DNA of 64,000 bases from NCBI RefSeq assembly GCF_018100985.1, contig NZ_JAGJEI010000001.1, positions 310,001-374,000 of the forward strand. Reading direction: 5' to 3'. Positions 9,706-18,326 of this stretch are shown here, one piece after another. Numbering within the stretch: position 1 is the stretch's first letter; each line of letters starts with the position of its first letter. The notes under the pieces were generated by a model. The model ran no database searches. It worked only from the letters and a program-made list of their open reading frames with translations, and had not been told where the DNA came from. A program made the position numbers and the translations under genes. The DNA is from Pseudoalteromonas sp. MMG007. Its GTDB lineage: Bacteria > Pseudomonadota > Gammaproteobacteria > Enterobacterales > Alteromonadaceae.

Positions 9706-11058
9706 TTATTGAATGAGTATAAAGATTGACTCTCGGCCGCGTTTTACGCCAAGTACGATATTGCCTTGCGTATTTTCGATGATTTTATTCATATCACGAA
9801 TTGTTTCTACACGTTGACGGTTTACCTGCATGATCACATCGCCTTCTTCTAAGCCTACACGAGCCGAAGGCGAGCGAGGGTCTACAGAGGTAACTTCAAC
9901 ACCCTTATTACTATTTTTTTGCACGTTTTCAAGTTCTGCACCTTGAAAAGCAGGATGAAGCTCTTCGCCTGTCGCGGTAACCCCTGACGCACCATCAAGT
10001 GTTACTTCAACTGTTTTAACTTTACCGTCGCGGTAAATGCCTAGTTTAACTTCACGACCTTCACCTAAGGTTGCTATTTTGCTACGTAGTTCATGGAAAC
10101 CACTTATATCGCTGCCATTAATACTGGTAATTACGTCGCCAGCTTTAATACCTGCCTTGCTTGCTGCGGTATCATCCATTACTTGCATGACGTAAGCACC
10201 TTGCTTCACGTCAAGTTGCTGCGCTTTAGCTAGCCCTGCATCTAGTGGGCGGCCAGAAATACCTAAAGAGCCTCGGCGGACTTCACCGTGTTCAATTATT
10301 TGATCAACTAAGTTCTTCATCATGTTTGATGGGATAGCAAAGCCAATACCCACATTACCGCCTGATGCCCCTAAAATTGCAGTATTAATACCAATCAACT
10401 CACCATTTAAATTAACTAATGCACCACCAGAGTTACCTTGATTAATTGCTGCATCTGTTTGGATAAAGTCTTCATAACCCTCAATGTTTAAACCACTGCG
10501 CCCAAGTGCGCTTACAATACCTGACGTTACTGTGTGGCTTAGCCCAAATGGATTACCAATCGCAACGGCGAAATCACCTACTCGCAAACTATCAGAGTTG
10601 GCAAGCTTAACTTCTACTAAGTCATCTGCGTCAATTTGTAACAACGCAATGTCAGACTCTTTATCACTGCCAATTTTGGTTGCTTCATATTCACGGCCAT
10701 CTTCGAGGGTAACAACCATTTTTTCAGCATCTTGAACAACATGATTATTTGTTACTACATAACCTTCATCTGCATCAATAATAACGCCAGAGCCTAAACC
10801 GCTAAATTGACGTTTTTGGCTACGAGGTTGAGGAGTGCCAAAAAAGAATTCAAGTGGATCGGCACGGCGGCGTACTTCTTTTGAACCAGAAACTTGAATA
10901 CTAACTACCCCAGGGGTAATTTGCTCAAGCATAGGGGCGAGTGTTGGTAATTGTTGACCATTAACTGCTACCGGTAATTTTGCATACGAGGCGACCGGGC
11001 TTAGTAACAAGCTAGTAGAAAGAATAGCTGCGCTGATAAGTGATAATTTCATTTTCAT
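9706..11058 (-). CDS. degQ: Periplasmic serine endoprotease DegQ (DegP/HtrA family)
   Basis: DegQ is a soluble periplasmic protease-chaperone. The 450-residue protein has a signal peptide (cleavage likely after ASYA, residue 26), a trypsin-like domain with catalytic His106 (TNNHV), Asp136 (SDIAL) and Ser210 (GNSGG), and two PDZ domains (about 255-345 and 365-445). It lacks the long Q-linker typical of DegP, and its neighbour is degS, so DegQ is preferred over DegP. The first ATG has a rather distant GGAG. Confidence 0.93.
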   Translation of the reverse strand: MKMKLSLISAAILSTSLLLSPVASYAKLPVAVNGQQLPTLAPMLEQITPGVVSIQVSGSKEVRRRADPLEFFFGTPQPRSQKRQFSGLGSGVIIDADEGYVVTNNHVVQDAEKMVVTLEDGREYEATKIGSDKESDIALLQIDADDLVEVKLANSDSLRVGDFAVAIGNPFGLSHTVTSGIVSALGRSGLNIEGYEDFIQTDAAINQGNSGGALVNLNGELIGINTAILGASGGNVGIGFAIPSNMMKNLVDQIIEHGEVRRGSLGISGRPLDAGLAKAQQLDVKQGAYVMQVMDDTAASKAGIKAGDVITSINGSDISGFHELRSKIATLGEGREVKLGIYRDGKVKTVEVTLDGASGVTATGEELHPAFQGAELENVQKNSNKGVEVTSVDPRSPSARVGLEEGDVIMQVNRQRVETIRDMNKIIENTQGNIVLGVKRGRESIFILIQ

Positions 11059-11093
11059 AGTCAGGGTTTACTCCACTTAGGAAAAACAAAAAT

Positions 11094-11120
11094 TAAAAAA
11101 GGCTGCATAAGCAGCCTTTT
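11094..11120 (-). terminator. Terminator after zapG
   Basis: GGCTGC (11101-11106) pairs with GCAGCC (11111-11116) around an ATAA loop. A run of T on the minus strand (A-run 11092-11100) follows. It lies downstream of zapG in the gap before degQ. Confidence 0.8.
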
Positions 11121-11189
11121 CAAGTTTGTCAGTAAGATAAAACAACAAAGCTGTTATATCTAAAGACTATGGGGTCAAAAAAAAGTTCA

Positions 11190-11633
11190 TCAAGATGCTT
11201 TAGAATGTTCTGAAACTTTATTTTGCCCAGCAAATAACCCCGACTCACCCGATACATAATCGGCCGGTTGTGCTTGTGCATTTGAGCGATCGCACTGACG
11301 CTCTTTTAAAGACGCCTGTAATTGCTCTGTTGTTTCTTTAGAAAAAAACGGTTCCGCAGGGGTTTTATCTCTATCTTCTAATAATAGTTGGTTGGTTTCT
11401 TCAACGTGGCTAAGAAGCTGATCGTAGTTGTCTTTCATTTTATTGACGAGCTTGCCTGTGCTCGCTAAATGATCGGCCACATCTTGACGATATTGCTCAA
11501 GCGCGTTTTCAGCTTGCTCGGCTTGTTCTTTTAATTCATCTTGCTTAAATTGTTTTTTAGTAACAAATGCACCGATAAAAAAAGCCACTACAGCAGTAAT
11601 AACAACTAAACCTACCCACATAACTGTGCCCAT
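11190..11633 (-). CDS. zapG: Z-ring-associated protein ZapG (YhcB, DUF1043)
   Basis: ZapG (formerly YhcB) is a bitopic inner-membrane protein linked to cell division and envelope growth. The 147-residue protein has one N-terminal membrane segment (about residues 4-22, VMWVGLVVITAVVAFFIGA). A long charged coiled coil follows (about 28-95; KKQFKQDELKEQAEQAENAL, YDQLLSHVEETNQLL), then a polar tail. It stands upstream of degQ-degS and divergent from zapE, the same arrangement as E. coli. Confidence 0.9.
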   Translation of the reverse strand: MGTVMWVGLVVITAVVAFFIGAFVTKKQFKQDELKEQAEQAENALEQYRQDVADHLASTGKLVNKMKDNYDQLLSHVEETNQLLLEDRDKTPAEPFFSKETTEQLQASLKERQCDRSNAQAQPADYVSGESGLFAGQNKVSEHSKAS

Positions 11634-11767
11634 AATTCTACCCCTTTGGGAAAATAACTAATGAATGCCTGATTCAATTACAAATCATACTAAGTGTAAT
11701 ATACCCCGACTGATGATGCGTGTTAATATGCTTTACAAATTAAACTGCGTTTTAAATGTAAATAGAT

Positions 11768-12856
11768 ATGACTCCTTGGCAAACATACCAGCAAGACCTC
11801 AAGCGTGATGACTTTGTACATGACTCAGCACAAGAAAATGCAGTACGTCATTTGCAGCGTTTATACGATGACCTAACTCAAGCAAAACCTAAAAAGTCGG
11901 GCTTTTTTGCGAAGTTATTTAGTAAAGATGAACCTGCGCCTATAAAAGGTTTATATTTTTGGGGAGGTGTAGGGCGTGGTAAAACCTATTTAGTTGATAC
12001 CTTTTATGAGGCATTGCCTGGTAATCGTAAAATGCGAGTGCATTTTCATCGTTTTATGCATCGTGTCCACGATGAGCTTAAAAAATTAAATAACACAGCC
12101 AATCCGCTTGAAAAAATTGCTGATATTTTTAAAGCCGAGACCGACATAATCTGCTTTGATGAGTTTTTTGTTCAAGATATTACTGATGCAATGCTGCTTG
12201 GTGGGCTAATGGAGGCGTTGTTTGCGCGCGGTATAGTCCTTGTCGCTACCTCAAACATTATTCCTGATGACTTATATCGAAATGGCTTACAGCGCGCACG
12301 TTTTGTACCGGCTATCGAGCTGGTAAAAGCAAACACTGAAATAGTCAATGTAGACTCAGGGATTGATTATAGGTTGCGTACCCTTGAGCAAGCTGAAATA
12401 TTTCATAGCCCATTAGATGCGCAAGCAGATAAAAACTTATTTGAATATTTCGACAAGCTATCGCCAGAGGCTGGAAAACATGATGAGCCAATCGAAATTG
12501 AAGGGCGTTTAATTAACACTCGCAAAGTTGCTAAATGCGTAGTTATGTTTGAATTTAGTGAGTTATGTGAAACTGCACGTAGTCAAGTAGATTATATGGA
12601 AATTAGCCGTTTATTTAACACTGTAATTATTTCTAATGTGAAACAGCTTGGGCAAACTAATGATGATGCAGCAAGACGTTTTATTGCGTTAGTTGATGAA
12701 TTTTATGAGCGCCATGTCACATTAATTATATCTGCTGAAAAACCGATCACCGAGCTTTATACGCAGGGCAATCTAAACTTTGAATTTAAACGCTGTATAA
12801 GCCGCCTCCAAGAAATGCAGTCTTTAGAGTATTTAGCAAAAGAGCATTTAACTTAG
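11768..12856 (+). CDS. zapE: Cell division ATPase ZapE (AFG1 family)
   Basis: ZapE is an AFG1-like ATPase that associates with the Z-ring during constriction. The 362-residue protein has a P-loop GGVGRGKT (residues 66-73), Walker B ICFDEFFVQDI, a sensor region LVATSNIIPDDLY, and C-terminal AFG1 features such as RRFIALVDEFYERHV. The length fits E. coli ZapE (375). It is divergent from zapG and precedes rplM, as in E. coli. Confidence 0.94.
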   Translation: MTPWQTYQQDLKRDDFVHDSAQENAVRHLQRLYDDLTQAKPKKSGFFAKLFSKDEPAPIKGLYFWGGVGRGKTYLVDTFYEALPGNRKMRVHFHRFMHRVHDELKKLNNTANPLEKIADIFKAETDIICFDEFFVQDITDAMLLGGLMEALFARGIVLVATSNIIPDDLYRNGLQRARFVPAIELVKANTEIVNVDSGIDYRLRTLEQAEIFHSPLDAQADKNLFEYFDKLSPEAGKHDEPIEIEGRLINTRKVAKCVVMFEFSELCETARSQVDYMEISRLFNTVIISNVKQLGQTNDDAARRFIALVDEFYERHVTLIISAEKPITELYTQGNLNFEFKRCISRLQEMQSLEYLAKEHLT

Positions 12857-12943
12857 AAATTAAGCTATATATTTTAGAGTGTTTAATTTTATTAAATTTC
12901 TTGCGGAAAAAACAAGCGCCCAGTAGCAATGTGATTTAAGTGC

Positions 12944-12952
12944 TGGTATACT
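12944..12952 (+). promoter_or_regulatory. Extended -10 promoter for rplM-rpsI
   Basis: TGGTATACT has a near-consensus -10 (TATACT, 12947-12952) with the TGn extension. No good -35 is visible. A start near 12959 would give a leader of about 150 bases before rplM. Confidence 0.6.
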
Positions 12953-13052
12953 CCCGCGTCTGCCACGTTGCGTTCTATGTCCTCATATAGTTTAGCCACT
13001 TGTGAGCGGCGCAAAAGTCTAAAACTCGAAGGGGTTGTAGCATACTTAGAGC

Positions 13053-13072
13053 GGTAGTTAACATTAACTACC
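13053..13072 (+). promoter_or_regulatory. rplM leader hairpin, candidate L13 autoregulatory element
   Basis: A perfect 8-bp stem (GGTAGTTA at 13053-13060 with TAACTACC at 13065-13072) closes an ACAT loop 35 bases upstream of the rplM ATG. In E. coli, L13 represses translation of its own rplM-rpsI mRNA through the leader. That this hairpin is the equivalent site is inference from its position. Confidence 0.45.
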
Positions 13073-13107
13073 TGTGGTTTTAATTGAAAAACATTGGATT
13101 TTTATAA

Positions 13108-13536
13108 ATGAAAACGTTTGTTGCTAAACCAGAAACAGTAAAACGTGACTGGTACGTAGTTGACGCTGAAGGTAAAACTTTAGGTCGCATCGCTACTGAA
13201 ATCGCTCATCGCCTACGCGGTAAGCATAAAGCTGAATACACTCCTCACGTAGATACTGGTGATTACATCATCGTTATCAACGCTGAAAAAGTTACTGTAA
13301 CTGGTAACAAATTCAAAGATAAAGTGTACTACGCTCACTCTGGTTTCCCAGGTGGTCTTAAGTCTACTACTTTTGATAAACTTCAAGCTGCAAAGCCTGA
13401 AATGATCATCGAGAAAGCTGTAAAAGGCATGTTGCCACGTGGTCCTTTAGGCCGCGCTATGTACCGTAAGCTTAAAGTTTACGCAGGTACTGAGCACAAT
13501 CATGCTGCACAACAGCCTCAGGTTCTAGACATTTAA
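13108..13536 (+). CDS. rplM: 50S ribosomal protein L13
   Basis: L13 is an early-assembling large-subunit protein. The 142-residue length is identical to E. coli L13, and hallmark sequences are present: [36 protein letters not shown] and [11 protein letters not shown]. It uses ATG, is preceded by a leader with a hairpin, and is followed after 11 bases by rpsI. Confidence 0.98.
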   Translation: MKTFVAKPETVKRDWYVVDAEGKTLGRIATEIAHRLRGKHKAEYTPHVDTGDYIIVINAEKVTVTGNKFKDKVYYAHSGFPGGLKSTTFDKLQAAKPEMIIEKAVKGMLPRGPLGRAMYRKLKVYAGTEHNHAAQQPQVLDI

Positions 13537-13547
13537 GGAGCACTATC

Positions 13548-13937
13548 ATGGCAAATCAATACTACGGTACAGGTCGTCGTAAAAGTTCAAGTGCTCGCGT
13601 ATTCTTACGCCCAGGCACTGGTAACATCGTAATCAACAAGCGCTCTTTAGAAGAGTACTTTGGTCGCGAAACAGCACGCATGGTTGTTCGTCAAGCTCTT
13701 GAGCTTGTAGATATGACTGAAAAATTTGACCTTCACATCACCGTTGCCGGTGGTGGTACAACTGGTCAAGCTGGTGCTATCCGTCACGGTATCACTCGTG
13801 CACTTATGGAGTTTGACGAGTCATTACGTCCACAACTTCGTAAAGCAGGTTTTGTTACACGTGATGCACGTAAAGTTGAACGTAAGAAAGTGGGTCTTAA
13901 GAAAGCGCGTAAGCGTCCACAGTTCTCAAAACGTTAA
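13548..13937 (+). CDS. rpsI: 30S ribosomal protein S9
   Basis: S9 is a small-subunit protein whose C-terminal tail reaches the P-site tRNA. The 129-residue protein has [18 protein letters not shown] at the start, [15 protein letters not shown] in the middle, and a lysine/arginine-rich tail ending in RPQFSKR, with the terminal SKR expected of the family. A strong terminator follows. Confidence 0.98.
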   Translation: MANQYYGTGRRKSSSARVFLRPGTGNIVINKRSLEEYFGRETARMVVRQALELVDMTEKFDLHITVAGGGTTGQAGAIRHGITRALMEFDESLRPQLRKAGFVTRDARKVERKKVGLKKARKRPQFSKR

Positions 13938-13960
13938 TCTATACGTTATCAAGAATTCAA

Positions 13961-13985
13961 AAACCCAGCTTATGCTGGGTTTTTT
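13961..13985 (+). terminator. Terminator of rplM-rpsI
   Basis: AACCCAGC pairs with GCTGGGTT around a TTAT loop (stem 13962-13981). The second arm runs into a T tract, which is a canonical intrinsic terminator. Confidence 0.93.
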
Positions 13986-14200
13986 GTTATTAAAAACTAG
14001 TAATTGTTACTTGCAAATTAACAACTAAATTTTAAATACTTACCTCTTAAATCCAGATTTTTCGCGACCTAAACACTGATCATATTTATGTAAACGCGCG
14101 TATTAAATGTACGAAAGTTAAAAAATACCCAGATAGCTGCAAAAAAGTTAAATAATTATCGTAATTAGTTTAAATCCATCAGTTAATTGGTGGAATTTTT

Positions 14201-14209
14201 TGCTACAAT
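14201..14209 (+). promoter_or_regulatory. Extended -10 promoter upstream of petABC
   Basis: TGCTACAAT combines TGn with TACAAT (14204-14209). The -35 region is weak. Transcription from about 14216 would give a leader of about 300 bases before petA that includes a small ORF and two hairpins. Confidence 0.5.
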
Positions 14210-14224
14210 TGGCTGGCAAGTAAA

Positions 14225-14347
14225 ATGAGTGAGTTTAACCACACTATGTGCAGTTTTTACTGTTTCCTCTTAGTGGTGTTGATCTTGGTCAGTATATTGT
14301 TTTTACAGAAGCGCTATTATAGTCGTTCGGCTTTATTCTCGAGCTAA
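14225..14347 (+). CDS. Possible 40-aa single-membrane-segment peptide in petABC leader
   Basis: An ATG at 14225 opens a 40-codon frame ending in TAA at 14345-14347. The peptide has a short polar start (MSEFNHT), a strongly hydrophobic stretch of about 20 residues (CSFYCFLLVVLILVSILFL), and a basic end (QKRYYSRS). That is the pattern of a small bitopic membrane protein with the C-terminus inside. An internal in-frame ATG (14246) is an alternative start. No convincing ribosome-binding site is present, and the frame begins about 9 bases after the predicted transcription start. I do not recognise a family. It could be a chance frame or a leader peptide. Confidence 0.35.
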   Translation: MSEFNHTMCSFYCFLLVVLILVSILFLQKRYYSRSALFSS

Positions 14348-14370
14348 CTTAATCAAATGTTTGATCAAGT
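14347..14370 (+). promoter_or_regulatory. Stem-loop in petABC leader
   Basis: ACTTAATCAAA (14347-14357) pairs with TTTGATCAAGT (14360-14370) with one mismatch. CTCGA (14338-14342) and TCGAG (14380-14384) could close it further out. No T-tract follows, so it is not a classical terminator. A second, weaker hairpin (CCTTG/CAAGG, about 14402-14418) with a TTTT tail follows. A role in petA expression is only inferred. Confidence 0.4.
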
Positions 14371-14523
14371 CAGGTTTATTCGAGTATGGGGCTGTGAATA
14401 ACCTTGTTTTAATCAAGGGTTTTAATTATGATCGCTTCTATTTTAAAAATTTCGAATAATTAACCTGCTGTAACTGATGTTCTCAATATAGCAAGTGTTG
14501 AGAATCATAGTGGAGATAAGTGG

Positions 14524-15114
14524 ATGAGCAATGCGCCTGTAGACAATGGCCGACGTCGCTTTTTAACCATAGCTACCTCTGTTGTAGGTGGTGTTGGTGC
14601 GGCTGGGGCTGCTGTTCCTTTTATTGCGTCTTGGAACCCAAGTGAGCGAGCTAAATCTGCGGGTGCGCCTGTAGAAGTAGATATCAGCAAACTTGAGCCG
14701 GGACAATTAATACGTGTCGAGTGGCGTGGTAAACCTGTATGGGTTGTATCACGGACCCCTAAAATGCTTGAGCAGATGAAAGAACATGAAGGTCAACTTC
14801 GTGATCCGCAATCGCAAGAGCCACAACAATTAGAATCATCAACAAATGATTACCGTTCATTACGCCCAGAGATTTTTGTCGCTGTTGGTATTTGTACGCA
14901 TTTAGGTTGTTCTCCAGGCTTTTTCCAAGGTAACTTTGGTGAAAAAGTTGAAGGGACTGATGATGGTTTTTACTGTCCATGTCACGGTTCTAAATTTGAT
15001 ATGGCTGGCCGAGTATTTCAATCGGTTCCTGCACCATTGAACTTAGAAATACCACCTTATACTTTTCTTGATGAGACCACTATTTTAGTGGGCGAAGAAA
15101 AAGGGGTAGCCTAA
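14524..15114 (+). CDS. petA: Ubiquinol-cytochrome c reductase Rieske iron-sulfur subunit
   Basis: This is the Rieske subunit of the cytochrome bc1 complex, which passes one electron from ubiquinol to cytochrome c1. The 196-residue protein begins with a Tat-type anchor (GRRRF, residues 9-13, then a hydrophobic stretch to about 35). It carries both cluster motifs: Cys124-His126-Cys129 (CTHLGC) and Cys151-Cys153-His154 (CPCHGS). Length and motifs are typical. The last base of its stop overlaps the petB ATG. Confidence 0.97.
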   Translation: MSNAPVDNGRRRFLTIATSVVGGVGAAGAAVPFIASWNPSERAKSAGAPVEVDISKLEPGQLIRVEWRGKPVWVVSRTPKMLEQMKEHEGQLRDPQSQEPQQLESSTNDYRSLRPEIFVAVGICTHLGCSPGFFQGNFGEKVEGTDDGFYCPCHGSKFDMAGRVFQSVPAPLNLEIPPYTFLDETTILVGEEKGVA

Positions 15115-16379
15115 TGTTTGGTAAAATTGTTAGTTGGATCGACGATCGTATCCCAATGACACGTGTTTGGAACATGCACATTGCACAGTATCCAGCACCT
15201 AAAAACTTTAACTTCTGGTACTTTTTTGGCTCTTTAGCCATGTTAGTACTAGTAAACCAAATCCTAACGGGTATTTGGTTAACGATGAACTTTGTTCCGT
15301 CTTCTGAAGGCGCATTCGCTTCAGTAGAGTACATCATGCGTGATGTAGAGTACGGCTGGTTATTACGTTACTTGCACTCAACAGGTGCTTCAGCGTTCTT
15401 TATCGTTGTATATATGCACATGTTCCGTGGCATGATCTACGGTTCTTATCAAAAACCACGAGAGTTACTTTGGTTGTTTGGTATGTTTATTTTCTTAGCG
15501 CTAATGGCTGAAGCATTCATGGGTTATTTATTACCATGGGGTCAAATGTCATTTTGGGGTGCACAGGTAATCATTTCATTATTCGGGGCTATTCCGGTTA
15601 TTGGTGATGACTTAACACTTTGGATCCGTGGTGACTACGTAATATCAGGTGCAACGCTTAACCGCTTCTTTGCATTACATGTTATTGCATTACCATTGGT
15701 TATTGTAATCTTAGTATTTTTACATATTGTTGCTTTGCACGAAGTGGGTTCTAACAACCCTGAAGGCATTGAAATTAAACGTAAGAAAGGCTCTGTTGCA
15801 GAAGAAGATAAGCCTAAATTTAAATTCCATGAGTATTACACTAACAAAAAAGACATTGTTGATGCGATACCGTTCCACCCGTACTACACAGTAAAAGATA
15901 TTGTGGGTGTGGTTGGTTTCTTAATCTTGTTCTGTTGGGTTGTATTCTTTATGCCTGCGATGAATGGTTTCTTCCTAGAAGCGCCAAACTTCGAAGCGGC
16001 GAATCCACTTAAAACACCAGAGCATATTTTCCCAGTTTGGTACTTTACGCCATTCTATGCAATCTTACGTGCAATCCCTGATAAGCTTATCGGTGTTGCA
16101 GCAATGGGTGCATCAATTGTGGTATTAGCATTATTACCATGGATTGACCGTGGTCGTGTTAAATCGGTTCGTTACCGTTGTGGTTTCCACAAATGGAACA
16201 TTGCAGGTTTTGTTGTAACCTTCGTTCTTTTAGGTTGGGTGGGTGCAACTCCACAAACTGACATGAAAACGATAATTTCTCAAATCTGTACTGTGACTTA
16301 CTTTATGTTCTTCGTACTGTTATTTGTATACAGTAAGAATGAAAAAACTAAGCCATTGCCTGAGAGGTTAACGAAATGA
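15114..16379 (+). CDS. petB: Cytochrome b subunit of the bc1 complex
   Basis: Cytochrome b holds the two b hemes and the Qo and Qi quinone sites in the inner membrane. The 421-residue protein has about eight or nine membrane segments. Recognisable features are the heme-ligand helices (LRYLHSTGASAFFIVVYMHM, LHVIALPLVIVILVFLHI), GYLLPWGQMSFWGAQV, and the Qo-site loop with TPEHIFPVWYF (proteobacterial PVWYF for PEWY). It is an undivided cytochrome b, not split into b6 and subunit IV. Confidence 0.97.
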   Translation: MFGKIVSWIDDRIPMTRVWNMHIAQYPAPKNFNFWYFFGSLAMLVLVNQILTGIWLTMNFVPSSEGAFASVEYIMRDVEYGWLLRYLHSTGASAFFIVVYMHMFRGMIYGSYQKPRELLWLFGMFIFLALMAEAFMGYLLPWGQMSFWGAQVIISLFGAIPVIGDDLTLWIRGDYVISGATLNRFFALHVIALPLVIVILVFLHIVALHEVGSNNPEGIEIKRKKGSVAEEDKPKFKFHEYYTNKKDIVDAIPFHPYYTVKDIVGVVGFLILFCWVVFFMPAMNGFFLEAPNFEAANPLKTPEHIFPVWYFTPFYAILRAIPDKLIGVAAMGASIVVLALLPWIDRGRVKSVRYRCGFHKWNIAGFVVTFVLLGWVGATPQTDMKTIISQICTVTYFMFFVLLFVYSKNEKTKPLPERLTK

Positions 16380-17125
16380 TGAAAAAGCTAATTATCGGTT
16401 TATTTGCTTTATCAGTAAACTTGTTGCCTAACGTGGTTATGGCAGCAAGTGCGTCGGTTCCTTTAATGGAAGCGAATAACGATATATCTGATCAGCCTTC
16501 TTTACAGCGCGGCGCAAAGTTGTTCATGAATTACTGTCTTGGTTGTCACCAAATGCAGTATCAACGTTATGAACGTACTTTCCGTGATATTGGTATCCCA
16601 ACTGAAGTTGGTCAAGAACAATTGATTTTTGATGGTTCTAAAGTCGGTAGCCATATCAAAAATGCGATTGCTAAAGAAGATGCTGCAAAATGGTTTGGTG
16701 CGGCTCCGCCGGATCTAACAAATGTTGCGCGTGTGCGTGGCAGTGATTGGATTTACACCTATTTAAAATCATTTTACAAAGATGAGTCTCGCCCATTTGG
16801 CGTAAACAATACATTATTCCCATCGGTTGGTATGCCGCATGTTCTACAAGAACTTCAAGGTTTACCAACAGCTATCACTGAAGAAGTTGAAGAACATGGT
16901 CAGACTGTGACTAAAATTGTTCGTCTTGAAACTGATGGTACTGGCGAATTAAGTGTTGATGAATACGACCAAGCGGCTCGTGATTTAACGAACTTCCTCG
17001 AGTATGTAGGTGAGCCTACACGTCTTGAGTCAGAAGCGTTAGGTATTAAGGTAATTGGATTTTTAATCATCCTATTTATCTTGGCATTTATGCTTAAGAA
17101 AGAATACTGGAGAGATGTTCATTAA
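16376..17125 (+). CDS. petC: Cytochrome c1 subunit of the bc1 complex
   Basis: Cytochrome c1 receives the electron from the Rieske protein and passes it to soluble or membrane cytochrome c. The 249-residue protein has a signal peptide ending about residue 24, one heme-c motif CLGCH (residues 54-58) and a C-terminal membrane anchor (about 224-242, VIGFLIILFILAFMLKK). It overlaps petB by 4 bases (ATGA) and ends the operon before a strong hairpin. Confidence 0.96.
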   Translation: MMKKLIIGLFALSVNLLPNVVMAASASVPLMEANNDISDQPSLQRGAKLFMNYCLGCHQMQYQRYERTFRDIGIPTEVGQEQLIFDGSKVGSHIKNAIAKEDAAKWFGAAPPDLTNVARVRGSDWIYTYLKSFYKDESRPFGVNNTLFPSVGMPHVLQELQGLPTAITEEVEEHGQTVTKIVRLETDGTGELSVDEYDQAARDLTNFLEYVGEPTRLESEALGIKVIGFLIILFILAFMLKKEYWRDVH

Positions 17126-17150
17126 TTTGAGCGTTTTACAAGGTAATTTT

Positions 17151-17181
17151 GCAATAGGGGCTTAAGCCCCTATTGCTGTTT
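17151..17181 (+). terminator. Terminator of petABC
   Basis: A perfect 11-bp stem (GCAATAGGGGC at 17151-17161, complement at 17166-17176) has a TTAA loop and is followed by TGTTTT. It separates petC from sspA. Confidence 0.85.
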
Positions 17182-17205
17182 TAGTTATTTAATGGAGGTA
17201 TAGGC

Positions 17206-17832
17206 ATGGCCGTAGCTGCCAATAAGCGCCCTGTAATGACCCTTTTTTCTGGTGCTAACTGTATGTATAGCCACCAAGTACGTATTGTACTTGCGGAAAA
17301 GGGTGTAAGTGTAGATATTCATTTGGCTGAAAAGGATAACCTGCCAGAGGCACTTCACGAAATTAACCCTTACGGTACAGTACCAACACTGATTGACCGT
17401 GAGCTTGGTTTATATCAGGCAAACATCATCATGGAATACCTTGATGAGCGTTTTCCTCATCCTCCACTAATGCCTGTTTACCCGGTAATGCGTGGTCGTA
17501 GCCGTTTAATGATGCATCGTATTGATACTGATTGGTACAGCTTAGCTGACAAAATCAGCAATAATGCTTCAGATGCTGCGCAAGCTCGTAAAGAGTTAAC
17601 AGAAGCATTGCTTGCAATCGCACCTATTTTTAGCGAAGCACCTTACTTTATGAGTGAAGAGTTTAGCTTAGTCGATTGTTACTTAGCTCCACTATTATGG
17701 CGTTTACCTGAGTTTGGTATTGAGCTAAATGGTGCGGGTTCTAAAGAGCTTAAAGAATACATGATCCGTTTATTTGAACGTGAGTCATTCCAAGCCTCTT
17801 TAACTGAAGCTGAGCGTGAGATCCGTTTATAA
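17206..17832 (+). CDS. sspA: Stringent starvation protein A
   Basis: SspA is an RNA-polymerase-associated protein with a glutathione-S-transferase fold that affects stationary-phase and stress transcription. The 208-residue protein has an N-terminal thioredoxin-like half (MTLFSGANCMYSHQVRIVLA, EINPYGTVPTLIDRELGLY) and an alpha-helical C-terminal half (FSLVDCYLAPLLWRLP). The family is thought to lack GST catalysis. It overlaps sspB by one base (TAATG). Confidence 0.95.
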   Translation: MAVAANKRPVMTLFSGANCMYSHQVRIVLAEKGVSVDIHLAEKDNLPEALHEINPYGTVPTLIDRELGLYQANIIMEYLDERFPHPPLMPVYPVMRGRSRLMMHRIDTDWYSLADKISNNASDAAQARKELTEALLAIAPIFSEAPYFMSEEFSLVDCYLAPLLWRLPEFGIELNGAGSKELKEYMIRLFERESFQASLTEAEREIRL

Positions 17833-18269
17833 TGACGCCTAATCGTCCTTATTTATTACGTGCTTTTTTTGATTGGATTGTCGATAACGACTGTACGCCA
17901 CATTTAGTGGTAGACGCTGATTACCCTGCAGTACAAGTGCCAACGCAATTTGTACAGGATGGACAAATTGTTTTAAACATAAGTCCTTCTGCAGTTACTC
18001 AGTTTTCGTTAGACAAAACCCAACTTAGCTTCGATGCGCGCTTTGGTGGTCAGCCAATGCAGGTTTACGTACCAATAGGTGCTGTGCTTGCAATATATGC
18101 GCGTGAAAATGGCGAAGGAACAGTCTTTACTACAGATGAGTTTTTAGAGGACGAAGACGAATTTGTACCAGAGCTTGAAAGTGTTGATTCATCAGATGAA
18201 GTCATCGATGAAGCTCCAGCAGAAAAGCCGCAGAAGAAAAAAGGCTCACATTTACGTGTTATAAAATAA
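17832..18269 (+). CDS. sspB: ClpXP protease specificity-enhancing factor SspB
   Basis: SspB is an adaptor that delivers ssrA-tagged proteins to ClpXP. The 145-residue protein has the globular tag-binding domain (about 1-110; LRAFFDWIVDNDCTPHLVVD, PIGAVLAIYARENG), an acidic flexible linker (about 115-135), and a C-terminal ClpX-docking peptide ending HLRVIK, equivalent to the LRVVK tail of E. coli SspB. It forms an operon with sspA. Confidence 0.96.
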   Translation: MTPNRPYLLRAFFDWIVDNDCTPHLVVDADYPAVQVPTQFVQDGQIVLNISPSAVTQFSLDKTQLSFDARFGGQPMQVYVPIGAVLAIYARENGEGTVFTTDEFLEDEDEFVPELESVDSSDEVIDEAPAEKPQKKKGSHLRVIK

Positions 18270-18280
18270 TACGTAAATAC

Positions 18281-18309
18281 AAAAAAACCGCTTTTAAAGC
18301 GGTTTTTTT
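18281..18309. terminator. Bidirectional terminator between sspB and dolP
   Basis: CCGCTTT (18288-18294) and AAAGCGG (18296-18302) form a tight stem flanked by seven A and seven T residues. It serves both convergent genes. Confidence 0.92.
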
Positions 18310-18326
18310 ATATCTGTATTTTGTGT

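Noticed and set aside
13726..14028. 100-codon frame overlapping the end of rpsI in another phase
   Set aside because: It runs through the rpsI coding sequence and the terminator, and encodes Val/Leu-rich sequence unlike a real protein.
14279..14293. FNR/ANR-like site (TTGAT-N4-GTCAG) upstream of petA
   Set aside because: Only the left half fits the TTGAT-N4-ATCAA consensus, and it lies inside the small ORF downstream of the predicted promoter.
14351..14365. ATCAAA-TG-TTTGAT palindrome read as an FNR site
   Set aside because: The half-sites are in the reverse orientation to an FNR box; it is better explained as part of an RNA stem-loop.
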